Origin: Brevundimonas sp. Root1279
Lineage (GTDB): Bacteria > Pseudomonadota > Alphaproteobacteria > Caulobacterales > Caulobacteraceae
NCBI RefSeq assembly: GCF_001425945.1
Contig: NZ_LMEB01000005.1
Span: 248,001-312,000 of the forward strand
DNA: 64,000 bases
Direction of reading: 5' to 3'
The notes beneath the pieces are model-generated. The model worked only from the letters and a program-made list of their open reading frames with translations, was not told the DNA's origin and did not search any database. Made by a program: the position numbers and the translations under genes. Numbering within the stretch: the first letter of the stretch is position 1; each line of letters starts with the position of its first letter. Below, piece after piece: positions 8,683 to 16,677 of the stretch.

Positions 8683-9468
8683 ATGATCGCACGACTTTCC
8701 GCCGACCTCGCCTCCGGCGCCCTGACCGAGGCCCTGGCCGACATCGCCGAAGACGCCGCGCGCGTCATCCTTCCCTATTGGCGCAACGGCGTCGTGGCCG
8801 AGTCCAAGGCCGACGACAGCCCCGTGACCCGCGCCGACCGCGAGGCCGAAGCCCTGATCCTGGCGCGGCTCGAAGCCGCCTGGCCGGGCGTCCAGGCCGT
8901 CGCCGAAGAAGCCGCCGCCGCGAACGGCCTGCCCGCCGAGGGCGGCGAAATGTTCTGGCTGATCGATCCGCTGGACGGCACCCGCGGCTTCATCGAGGGC
9001 CGCGAGAGCTACACCGTCAACATCGCCCTGATTCACAACGGCGTCCCCGTCGCCGGGGTGGTGACCGCCCCGGCCACCGCCACCACCTGGCGCAGCGGCG
9101 TGCCCGGCGCGGGCGCCTTCCGCCGCACCTTCGGCGACGCCTGGCGCCAGATCCGGGTGCGCGAACGCCCCGCCGCGCCCATGGCGCTGCTCAGCCACAG
9201 CATGACCGACGAAGAGGCCCACCGCCTCGCCGGCCGTCACGGCTGCACCACCTGGCAGGGCACCGACTCCTCGCTGAAATTCTGCCTGATCGCCGAAGGC
9301 CGTTTCGACGCCTATCCGCGCACCGGTCCGACCTCGGAGTGGGACACGGCGGCGGGCCAGGCGGTGCTGGAAGCCGCCGGCGGCCGCGTCATGGGCGAGG
9401 ACGGCCAGCCGCTGCGCTATGGCAAGTCGTGCTTCGCCAACGGTCCGTTCGTCGCTCTGGGCGGCTGA
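8683..9468 (+). CDS. cysQ: Inositol monophosphatase-family phosphatase, CysQ-like (3'(2'),5'-bisphosphate nucleotidase)
   Basis: Likely hydrolyses 3'-phosphoadenosine 5'-phosphate, a by-product of sulfate assimilation. The 261 residues carry the lithium-sensitive phosphatase signatures: WLIDPLDGTRGF (Asp95, Asp98) for metal binding, AEEA near residue 75, and TSEWDTAAGQAVLEAAGG near the C-terminus, the last being typical of CysQ. The ATG at 8683 has GGAG 4 nt ahead; in-frame starts at 8665 (ATG) and 8641 (TTG) have weaker sites. It is divergent from chpT. A histidinol- or inositol-phosphatase role cannot be excluded. Confidence 0.85.
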   Translation: MIARLSADLASGALTEALADIAEDAARVILPYWRNGVVAESKADDSPVTRADREAEALILARLEAAWPGVQAVAEEAAAANGLPAEGGEMFWLIDPLDGTRGFIEGRESYTVNIALIHNGVPVAGVVTAPATATTWRSGVPGAGAFRRTFGDAWRQIRVRERPAAPMALLSHSMTDEEAHRLAGRHGCTTWQGTDSSLKFCLIAEGRFDAYPRTGPTSEWDTAAGQAVLEAAGGRVMGEDGQPLRYGKSCFANGPFVALGG

Positions 9469-9483
9469 GGCCCCGGCTGGGGC

Positions 9484-10728
9484 CTAGGCCCCGGCCACTG
9501 CTTCCGGCATCGCCATACGCGCGCGCTCGGCCAGGGCGCGCGAGCCCTGTTCGTGCGCGGTCTCCATGGCCTCGGTGAGAATCATCCCGATGGCGTGCGG
9601 CTCGGTCCCGGTCAGACGGGCGCGGGCCATCGAAAGATGCGCCATGCCGATCTGGTCGGCGGCCCAGTCCACCGCCTGTACTTTGCCGCCCTTGGACAGG
9701 CGACGCCGGACGATCGATTCCAGACCCAGAAGGCCGTCCACGTCACCCATCGCTTCGGCCAGGGCCGCCTCGGCGGCCAGCCGGCGCTCACGCGCCAGAG
9801 CGCCCAGAATCAGGCCGGACTCGCGGGTCAGGGCTTCGGCCTCGGCCAGGCGCAGCAGGGGCAGGTCGGTCTGTGCCTGCAGCATGCGGACCGCGACCCA
9901 GTCCAGCGGACTGTGGTCGGGCGTGAACTGTTCCGCGGCGGCGTCGAACAGCGCCATGCCCTGCAGGCGGGCGGTCTCGTTGGCGGCCAGGGCGGCCAGC
10001 GCCATCAGGCCCGACCCTGCCAGGGCCAGGGCGCGGGCGCGGGTCAGCGGCCGATAGTCGGGCGAGGCGCTTTCGACCAGGGCGCGCAGGTCGCGGCCGG
10101 CTTGGTCCAGCAGGCGGGCGTCGCGGCGCTTCACCCCGGCTTCGAGCGCCAGGGCGGCGCGATCCAGCCGCAGGTCGTCGGCGGCGGCCGGCGGCAGGAT
10201 GCGGGCGCCGTGCAGGGCCGCGTCGAGGAGGGCGGCGGCGTCCAGCATGGTCGAGGCCTCGCCGGTCTGGGCGGCGCGGCGAGCGGTCAGGCGGGCGTGC
10301 AGGGCGGCGGCGGCGGCGCGAGTCTGCGGCCGTTCAGCCGAAAGGGACTGGGCGTCCGACAGGGCGGCGCTGAGCGTCGAAAGGCCGCCGAACAGGTCGA
10401 AGCGCAGGAGATGGATCTCGCCGGACTCGATCGCCGCGGCGGCGGTCTGGTCGGGCGTGGCGGTGTGCCGGGCGGCGTCGGAGGCGCAGCGAGCGGCGCG
10501 GTCCAGGCTGTCGCGCGCGCCGGTGCGCCGGGCGTGCTCGCGCCACAGGGCGGCGGCGCGCATCCAGCCCTCGAAGGGACGGACGCAGGAGGCGCGGCCG
10601 GCGTCGGTCGTCTCGCGGCGGGCCTCCGCGGCGACGAGGTCGACCCCGATCAGCTCGAGCCAGCCCAGATCGTCGCTCTCGCGCGCCTTCTCGAAGAGTT
10701 TTCGAAGATCCCGGCCAAACTCGAACAT
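9484..10728 (-). CDS. Conserved alanine-rich helical protein, unknown function
   Basis: A 414-residue protein with no signal peptide and no membrane span. It is made of short amphipathic, Ala/Leu-rich helices that read like degenerate TPR-type repeats throughout; none matches a TPR consensus well. The ATG at 10728 (MFEFGRDLRKLFEKAR) is preferred over the frame-open start at 10764. It is convergent with cysQ (16-bp gap). I do not recognise a characterised homologue; a scaffold or adaptor role would only be a guess from the helical-repeat look. Confidence 0.7.
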   Translation of the reverse strand: MFEFGRDLRKLFEKARESDDLGWLELIGVDLVAAEARRETTDAGRASCVRPFEGWMRAAALWREHARRTGARDSLDRAARCASDAARHTATPDQTAAAAIESGEIHLLRFDLFGGLSTLSAALSDAQSLSAERPQTRAAAAALHARLTARRAAQTGEASTMLDAAALLDAALHGARILPPAAADDLRLDRAALALEAGVKRRDARLLDQAGRDLRALVESASPDYRPLTRARALALAGSGLMALAALAANETARLQGMALFDAAAEQFTPDHSPLDWVAVRMLQAQTDLPLLRLAEAEALTRESGLILGALARERRLAAEAALAEAMGDVDGLLGLESIVRRRLSKGGKVQAVDWAADQIGMAHLSMARARLTGTEPHAIGMILTEAMETAHEQGSRALAERARMAMPEAVAGA

Positions 10729-10837
10729 GGGCTGACTCGCTCCGTCCCGCTTCGGGACCCGCAAGCCGTCCCTGTCATCGTTTCTGCAAACGCGACGCCG
10801 GAGCGGTGGTTCGGCTTGGCTGTATGCAGAAGAAGAT

Positions 10838-11695
10838 TCAACCCGCCCGGCCCTCGGCGGCGAGCCAGTCGAGGAAGCGCCGGGTCGCCGCGCCGGCCTC
10901 GCCCCGGCGGTGGAAGGCGGCGAATACGGCGCCGTCGGGCGTGAAGCCGTCGATCGCCTTCAGCCGCCCGGCCGCGATGTCCGCCTCGACCAGCGGCCGC
11001 TGCGCCACGGCGGCCCCCAGGCCGGCGATCGCCGCTTCGATCATGGTCTGCTGGTGGTCGAACTCGAGGGCGGCCCCGGGCGGAACCGGACGGCCGGTCA
11101 GGCGGCTCCAGGCGGTCCAGGCCTGGGGATGGGAGCGGGACAGAAGCCGCCGTCCGCCGGCCGCGTCCGGCGCCGCCACCATGCCGATCTCGTTCCGCAT
11201 GAAGGCGACCGCCTCGAGCCCTTCGTGGACCGTCGCCTCCGCCGCCAGCATGCGCACCGCCACGTCGGCGCCGCCGAGGCGTCGGTCCAGCGGCGCGTAG
11301 GATTCGCTCAGCTCCACAGAGACTCCCGGTGCGACGGCGGTGAAGCCGGGCAGGCGGGGGATCAGCCAGCGGGCCGCCAGGGTGGACAGGCATGAAACCC
11401 GGACCCGGCGCCCCGAGCCGGCTCGTTCAGCCACGGCTTCTTCCAGTTGTGCGAAGGCGGGCGCCACCTCCGCCCACAGCCGCTCGGCCTCGGGCGTCGG
11501 ACGGCGGGCGTTGCGCGGGCCCTCGAACAGCGTCTGGCCCAGCGCCGTCTGCAGCTGGCCGACCTGACGGCTGACCGCGCCGTGGGTGACGCCCAGCCGC
11601 TCAGCCGCCCGGCCAACGCCGCCCAACCGCATGACGGCGTCAAAGGCCTGCAGGGCCTTGAGCGGCAGGGTGGGCGGGGCAGGGGTCTCGGCCAT
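10838..11695 (-). CDS. LysR-family transcriptional regulator (GcvA-like)
   Basis: The 285 residues have an N-terminal winged helix-turn-helix (LKALQAFDAVMRLGGVGRAA, then HGAVSRQVGQL) and a periplasmic-binding-protein-like effector domain from about residue 90. The helix-turn-helix style and the SYAPLDRRLGGADVAVR segment resemble the GcvA subgroup. The ATG at 11695 matches the family start. It is divergent from the EamA transporter gene 73 bp away, the usual layout for a LysR regulator and its target, so the exporter is the likely regulated gene. The inducer is unknown. Confidence 0.88.
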   Translation of the reverse strand: MAETPAPPTLPLKALQAFDAVMRLGGVGRAAERLGVTHGAVSRQVGQLQTALGQTLFEGPRNARRPTPEAERLWAEVAPAFAQLEEAVAERAGSGRRVRVSCLSTLAARWLIPRLPGFTAVAPGVSVELSESYAPLDRRLGGADVAVRMLAAEATVHEGLEAVAFMRNEIGMVAAPDAAGGRRLLSRSHPQAWTAWSRLTGRPVPPGAALEFDHQQTMIEAAIAGLGAAVAQRPLVEADIAAGRLKAIDGFTPDGAVFAAFHRRGEAGAATRRFLDWLAAEGRAG

Positions 11696-11768
11696 GTGCG
11701 GAAAACTCACGAACATCGCCGGATAAGTCGTTAGGCGTCACGTCGCAAGCCGGGCATCAGGCGCCGCC

Positions 11769-12689
11769 ATGACCCAGAAGCACCTGACCGCCGTCGCCCT
11801 CGCCCTGTTCGTGACCCTGCTGTGGTCGTCCTCCTGGGTTCTGATCAAATGGGGGCTGGTCGATATCGCGCCGCTGCCGTTCGCCGGCCTGCGCTACGGC
11901 CTCGCGGCCCTGTTGCTGCTGCCGATCGCCCTGACCCCGTCGAACCGGAAGCGGCTGGCCGAGTGCGGGCGCAAGCGCTGGGCCCTGCTGCTGGCCTTCG
12001 GCCTGCTTCAGTACGCCGTGACCCAGGCCTGCCAGTTCATGGCCATGTCGATGCTACCGGCGACGACGCTCAGCCTGATGCTGGCCTTCACCCCGGCGCT
12101 GGTCGCCATCCTCGGCGTGGTGCTGCTGGGCGAGCGGCTGGGCTGGCGCGAGATGCTCGGCATCGGCGTCTTCCTGGCCGGGTCGGGGCTCTATTTCGCC
12201 TCCAAGGCCCTGCCGACCGGCGCGGCGATCGGCTTGGCCATCGGCGCGGTCGGCGTGCTGGCCAACGCCGGTCAGAACCTGCTCGGCCGCAAGGTGAACC
12301 GCGACATCGGCCTGCCGCCGTCGCTGGTCACCGCCGTCAGCATGGCCGCCGGGGCCGCGGCCCTGCTGGGCGGCGGCGTGGCCCTGCAGGGCTGGCCCGA
12401 GATGACGCCGAAGGGCTGGTTGATCGTCGGCTGGCTCGCCGCCGCCAACACCGCCCTGGCGTTCTGGCTGTGGAACCGCGCCCAGGCCGTCCTCAGCGCG
12501 CTGGAAGCCAGCCTGATCAACAACACCATGCTGATCCAGATCGCCGTCCTGGCGGTGCTGTTCCTCGGCGAGCGTCTGACCGCGCCGCAGATCGGCGGGC
12601 TTGTCCTGGCCGGCGGCGGGGTGCTGTTCGTGCAACTGGCGCGGGTGCGGACGCACGCCGTGCCCAAGCGGGCGACGGCGACCGCCTAG
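11769..12689 (+). CDS. EamA/DMT-superfamily transporter
   Basis: An inner-membrane permease of 306 residues with ten predicted hydrophobic helices in two EamA repeats (residues about 8-140 and 150-290). It carries family marks such as FVTLLWSSSWVLIKWGL at the N-terminus and NTALAFWLWNRAQAVLSALE in the second half. Family members export amino acids, purines or other small metabolites; the substrate cannot be read from the sequence. It is divergent from the LysR gene. It ends convergently with the MocR gene, the two stop codons sharing the bases CTAG at 12686-12689. Confidence 0.9.
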   Translation: MTQKHLTAVALALFVTLLWSSSWVLIKWGLVDIAPLPFAGLRYGLAALLLLPIALTPSNRKRLAECGRKRWALLLAFGLLQYAVTQACQFMAMSMLPATTLSLMLAFTPALVAILGVVLLGERLGWREMLGIGVFLAGSGLYFASKALPTGAAIGLAIGAVGVLANAGQNLLGRKVNRDIGLPPSLVTAVSMAAGAAALLGGGVALQGWPEMTPKGWLIVGWLAAANTALAFWLWNRAQAVLSALEASLINNTMLIQIAVLAVLFLGERLTAPQIGGLVLAGGGVLFVQLARVRTHAVPKRATATA

Positions 12690-14119
12690 AGGATCACGCC
12701 CTCGGCGGGGCCCCTGGCGCGCCGAGGTCGGGACTCCAGTCGGTCCCAGGCCTCTGCCAGCCGGTCGACGGCCTGGTCCAGTTCGCTCTCTGGCAGGGTG
12801 AAGGGCAGGCGGATGTAGCGCTGGAAGGCGCCGCCGACGCCGAAGCGTGTGCCCGGTGCGATGCGCAGGCCCAGCCGTTCGGCCGAGGCGACCAGCGCCT
12901 CGCTGGCCGGACGCGGGAGCCCGACCCACAGCGACAGCCCGCCGGGCGGGCGCTCGGTCTCCCAGTCCGGCAGGACCGCCGCCAGCCGCTCGCGCAGGTG
13001 GCCCGCCCGCGCCGCAAGCTGACGGCGGCGCTCGACCAGGGGCGCCTGGTCGCCGGCCAGCAGGGAGGCGGCGGCCAACTGCTCGATGATGGCCACGCCG
13101 AGGTCGAGCGAGGCCCGGCTGCGCACCACGGCCTCGATCACTGCAGGCGCCGCCCGCATCCAGCCGACGCGCAGTCCGCCCCACCAGCTCTTGCTGGTCG
13201 AGCCGAGCCGGACGACGTGGTCGCCCAGGTGACGCGGCGGTGGCGGCGGCGGCCCGAAGCTCAGCTCCCGCAAAGTCTCGTCGAAGACCAGCAGCGAACC
13301 GGCCCGGCGGGCCGCGGCGGCGATCGCGGACTCTTCCTCGGCCGACATGACCCGGCCGGTCGGGTTATGGTGCGACCCGATCAAATAGATCAGCCGTGGC
13401 CGAGCCCGGTCGATGGTCGCGGTCAGGGCGTCGACATCCCAGCCGGTCGGAGTCAGGGCCACGGGAGCCGGCTTCAGCCCGGCGCGAACGATGGCGTCGA
13501 TGGCGTGGTGGAAGGTCGGGTGATCGATGACCACGGCGTCGCCCGGCCGCCCAACGGCGCGCAGCAAGAGGGCGAAGGCGTTCTGCGCACCGGCGGCGAT
13601 GACGATCTGCTCCGGCGACGTGGCCAGGCCCATCGCCTCATAGCTGCGGGCGACCGCTGCGCGCAGGGCGAGGGTCCCGACCGGTCCGTAGCCGTGGCCG
13701 GGCAGGTGGATCGGCAGGGAGGCCAGGGCCTCGGCATAGGCGGCGTGAACCCGCTCGCTGGCGGGCATCACCGCCGTGGCCATGTCGATGAGACCGGCGG
13801 CATCGCGGTGGTGGAGGGGATCGCGGCCGCCTGTGGGACCGGGGGGCAGGGCGGTGTAGCTGCCCGAGCCCACCCGGCTGACGACGAAGCCGTCGGCGCG
13901 CAGGCGGTCGAGGGCGGCGCTGACCGTGATCCGGCTCAGGCCCAACGCCTCGGCCAGCCGCCGTTCGCCCGGCAGCTTGGCGTCCAGCGGCAGCCGTCCG
14001 TCGAGCATCAGCCGCTTCAGGGCTTCCGCCAGGCCGCGATAGGCCGCGTCGCCGCCGTGGGCGGCGCGCCAGTCGTCGAGCTGGCGGGTCAGCAGGATGG
14101 GGTTCACCACGGCGGTCAC
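12686..14119 (-). CDS. MocR-type regulator: GntR winged helix fused to a PLP aminotransferase fold
   Basis: The 477 residues have a GntR DNA-binding domain (about 25-88, with GERRLAEALGLSRITVSAAL) joined by a Pro-rich linker to a fold-type I aminotransferase-like domain (about 105-470). The latter keeps HNPTGR and the PLP lysine Lys310 in LGSTSKSWWGGLRVGW. MocR proteins use PLP or a PLP adduct as ligand. It is divergent from a YczE-type membrane-protein gene 60 bp away; that pairing is typical of the YczR subgroup, so it probably regulates that gene. Confidence 0.92.
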   Translation of the reverse strand: MTAVVNPILLTRQLDDWRAAHGGDAAYRGLAEALKRLMLDGRLPLDAKLPGERRLAEALGLSRITVSAALDRLRADGFVVSRVGSGSYTALPPGPTGGRDPLHHRDAAGLIDMATAVMPASERVHAAYAEALASLPIHLPGHGYGPVGTLALRAAVARSYEAMGLATSPEQIVIAAGAQNAFALLLRAVGRPGDAVVIDHPTFHHAIDAIVRAGLKPAPVALTPTGWDVDALTATIDRARPRLIYLIGSHHNPTGRVMSAEEESAIAAAARRAGSLLVFDETLRELSFGPPPPPPRHLGDHVVRLGSTSKSWWGGLRVGWMRAAPAVIEAVVRSRASLDLGVAIIEQLAAASLLAGDQAPLVERRRQLAARAGHLRERLAAVLPDWETERPPGGLSLWVGLPRPASEALVASAERLGLRIAPGTRFGVGGAFQRYIRLPFTLPESELDQAVDRLAEAWDRLESRPRRARGPAEGVIL

Positions 14120-14179
14120 AGGGCCATGATCCGCAAAGTGGCCCTAGAAAACAAGGCCGGTTCCGTTAGAAGCGACCGC

Positions 14180-14788
14180 ATGTTCCTGCGCCGCTTCACC
14201 CAGCTCCAGCTCGGCCTGCTTCTATATGGCTTGTCCCTCGCCCTGATGGTCCGCGCCGACCTCGGCCTCAATCCCTGGAGCGTGTTCCACGAGGGGCTGT
14301 CGCAGGTGACCGGCTTAAGTCTCGGCCTGATCGTCAACCTGGTCGGCCTAGTGGTGCTGCTGACCTGGATCCCGCTGCGCCAGCGGCCCGGGATCGGCAC
14401 CATCTCGAACGTGCTGGTCATCGGCACGGCGGCCGATCTCGCCCTTTGGGCCCTGCCGCCGGTGGAAGCCCTGTGGCTGCGCGGCCTGTTCCTGGCGGGC
14501 GCGATCCTTCTCAACGCCGTGGCCACCGGGGCCTATATCGGCGCCGGGCTGGGACCAGGGCCGCGCGACGGCATCACCACCGGCCTTGTCCGGGTGACGG
14601 GCTGGCAGATCAGATGGGTGCGGACCGGCGTCGAGGCCGCCGTCCTGCTGTTCGGCTGGCTGCTCGGCGGCACGGTCGGCCTCGGGACGATCGCCTATGT
14701 GCTGGCGAACGGCCCGCTGTTGCAGATCTTCATGCCGATGTTCACGCGGCCGGAGCCGGTGGTCAGCCCCGTTCCTTCGTCTTCGTGA
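14180..14788 (+). CDS. YczE/YitT-like integral membrane protein
   Basis: A 202-residue protein with five or six membrane helices and the conserved segments LMVRADLGLNPWSVFHEG and GAGLGPGPRDGITTGL, which mark the YczE family. The ATG at 14180 is the first that places the leader before helix 1; the frame is open far upstream only because of high G+C. Genes of this family usually sit next to MocR regulators, as here. The transported compound is unknown. Its last 26 bases overlap the end of prfC on the other strand. Confidence 0.85.
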   Translation: MFLRRFTQLQLGLLLYGLSLALMVRADLGLNPWSVFHEGLSQVTGLSLGLIVNLVGLVVLLTWIPLRQRPGIGTISNVLVIGTAADLALWALPPVEALWLRGLFLAGAILLNAVATGAYIGAGLGPGPRDGITTGLVRVTGWQIRWVRTGVEAAVLLFGWLLGGTVGLGTIAYVLANGPLLQIFMPMFTRPEPVVSPVPSSS

Positions 14789-16394
14789 AGGCGATCTTCG
14801 GGAAGCGTTCGCCGACGTAGCCGGTCTCCCAGCTCGACTTGGCCAGGAAGACCGGGTCGTTGTCGATGTCGCTGGCCATCTGCGGGCGGTATTTGCCCAT
14901 GAAGTCCTCGACGTCGGCCTTCGCTCCGCCGATCCAGCGGGCCTCGGCGTAGGGCGAGGGCTCGAAGATGACCTCCAGGCCGTACTCCTCGCCCAGCCGG
15001 TCGGCCATGACTTCGAACTGCAGCTGGCCGACGGCGCCGACGATGAAGTCCGAGCCGATCTCGGGGCGGAACAGCTGGGTCACGCCCTCCTCGGCCAGGC
15101 CGTCGAGCGCCTTCTTCAGGTGCTTGGCCTTGAGCGGATCCTTGACCCGCACGCGCTGCAGGATTTCCGGGGCGAAGTTCGGCAGGCCGGCGAAGCGGAT
15201 CATGCCGCTCTCCGACAGGCTGTCGCCGACCCGCAGCACGCCGTGGTTCGGGATGCCGATCACATCACCGGCGAAGGCGTCCTCGGCCAGCTCGCGATCC
15301 GAGGCGAAGAACATGATGGGCGCGTTGACGCTCAGCTGCTTGCCGGTGTTCTGCACCTTCAGCTTCATGCCGCGCTTGAAGCTGCCCGAGGCCATGCGGA
15401 ACATGGCGATCCGGTCGCGGTGGTTGGGGTCCATATTGGCCTGGACCTTGAACACGAAGCCGGTGACCTCGGCCGAGCCCGGCTCGACCGACAGGTCGAC
15501 GGGGGCGGGGGCGTTGCGGGTCTCGGGCGGGGCGGCCTTTTGAGCCTTCATCACCTTGGGCGGCGGAGCCCACTCGCCGATGGCCTTGAGCAGTTCGTCG
15601 ATGCCGAAGTGGCGCAGGGCCGAGCCCCACAGCACCGGCGTCAGGTGACCCTCAAGGAAGGACTGGCGGTCGAACGCCGGGTAGCCGGCCTCGACCAGTT
15701 CCTGGGCCTCGAGCAGGGCCTCATGCTCGCCGGCCTCGAAATACTGACCGGCCTCGGCCAGCGGCAGGGCCTCGGGGTGCGGCACGTCCTCCGAGGAACC
15801 GGCGGGCTTCTTTGTGTACGGCTGGAAGCGGCCGGTGCCCATCTCGACCATGCCGCGCAGGCGGTTGCCGCTCTCGGCGGGCCACCAGATCGGGGCCGGG
15901 TCCAACTGCAGCCGGCTGGCGATCTCGTCCAGCAGGGCCATCGGGTCCTGGGCCTCGCGGTCCAGCTTGTTGATGAAGGTGATGATCGGGATGTCGCGCA
16001 GGCGGCAGACCTCGAACAGCTTCAGGGTCTGCGGCTCGATGCCCTTGGCGGCGTCCAGCACCATAATGGCGCAGTCGGCGGCGGTCAGGGTGCGGTAGGT
16101 GTCTTCCGAGAAGTCCTCGTGGCCCGGCGTGTCCAGCAGGTTGAACATCTTGCCGTCGTGCTCGAACGTCATGACCGAGGCGCTGACCGAGATGCCGCGC
16201 TCCTTCTCGATTTTCATCCAGTCCGACTGGGTGCGGCGGTTCTCGCCGCGGGCGCGCACGGCGCCGGCCGCCCGGATCGCCCCGCCGGCCAGCAGGATGT
16301 GCTCGGTCAGCGTGGTCTTGCCCGCGTCGGGGTGGGCGATGATGGCGAAGGTCCGGCGGCGGCCGGCCTCTTCCTGCAGGGTCAGTTTCGACAT
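14763..16394 (-). CDS. prfC: Peptide chain release factor 3
   Basis: Translational GTPase that recycles RF1/RF2 from the ribosome after termination. The 543 residues match RF3: G1 AHPDAGKTTLTEH, the segment RARGENRRTQSDWMKIEKER, GISVSASVMTFEHDGKMFNL, G3 DTPGHEDFSEDTYR and G4 INKLDRE. The C-terminal domains have the typical QLQFEVMADRL. The ATG at 16394 lies upstream of MSKLTLQEEAGRRRTFAIIA. It overlaps the end of the YczE-like gene convergently by 26 bp and is divergent from a small membrane-peptide gene. Confidence 0.97.
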   Translation of the reverse strand: MSKLTLQEEAGRRRTFAIIAHPDAGKTTLTEHILLAGGAIRAAGAVRARGENRRTQSDWMKIEKERGISVSASVMTFEHDGKMFNLLDTPGHEDFSEDTYRTLTAADCAIMVLDAAKGIEPQTLKLFEVCRLRDIPIITFINKLDREAQDPMALLDEIASRLQLDPAPIWWPAESGNRLRGMVEMGTGRFQPYTKKPAGSSEDVPHPEALPLAEAGQYFEAGEHEALLEAQELVEAGYPAFDRQSFLEGHLTPVLWGSALRHFGIDELLKAIGEWAPPPKVMKAQKAAPPETRNAPAPVDLSVEPGSAEVTGFVFKVQANMDPNHRDRIAMFRMASGSFKRGMKLKVQNTGKQLSVNAPIMFFASDRELAEDAFAGDVIGIPNHGVLRVGDSLSESGMIRFAGLPNFAPEILQRVRVKDPLKAKHLKKALDGLAEEGVTQLFRPEIGSDFIVGAVGQLQFEVMADRLGEEYGLEVIFEPSPYAEARWIGGAKADVEDFMGKYRPQMASDIDNDPVFLAKSSWETGYVGERFPKIAFTKTKERG

Positions 16395-16440
16395 GGTGGC
16401 GGCGAGTAGCCTGTCGCAGGCCCAAAGTCACCCGCCGCGA

Positions 16441-16465
16441 ATAACCCCTAGTCAGGCAGGGTTAT
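16441..16465. promoter_or_regulatory. Inverted repeat ATAACCC-N11-GGGTTAT between divergent genes
   Basis: ATAACCC at 16441-16447 is the exact reverse complement of GGGTTAT at 16459-16465. The centre-to-centre spacing is 18 bp, which would suit a dimeric regulator. It lies in the 146-bp gap between prfC (minus) and the small-peptide gene (plus), 47 bp upstream of the prfC start. No known operator is recognised. Confidence 0.4.
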
Positions 16466-16540
16466 CGGAGTCATCGTCACGCTTGGGCGAGACGACCGGT
16501 CACGCAGCCGGGCGCCGCCTTTGGAAACGAAGGAACGGCC

Positions 16541-16675
16541 ATGGTCCAGCTCCACCCGCATGACCCGCCGCCGGGGCATCCCGGCCCGCACCCCGCGCTC
16601 AGCCTGATCGTCGGCTTTGGCGTCATCATCGCCGCCGCGATCGTCGTGCACGTGGTCTTCGGGGCGGTGTTCTAG
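16541..16675 (+). CDS. 44-residue His/Pro-rich single-span membrane peptide
   Basis: A short gene encoding MVQLHPHDPPPGHPGPHPAL followed by one hydrophobic helix (about residues 21-43, SLIVGFGVIIAAAIVVHVVF). The first 18 residues contain four histidines and seven prolines, which suggests metal binding or a flexible extra-membrane tail. An AAGGA-type ribosome site lies about 7 nt before the ATG. The gene fits the gap between prfC and the HEXXH-protein gene exactly, with its stop 2 bp before the next gene's stop. Function unknown. Confidence 0.65.
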   Translation: MVQLHPHDPPPGHPGPHPALSLIVGFGVIIAAAIVVHVVFGAVF

Positions 16676-16677
16676 AC

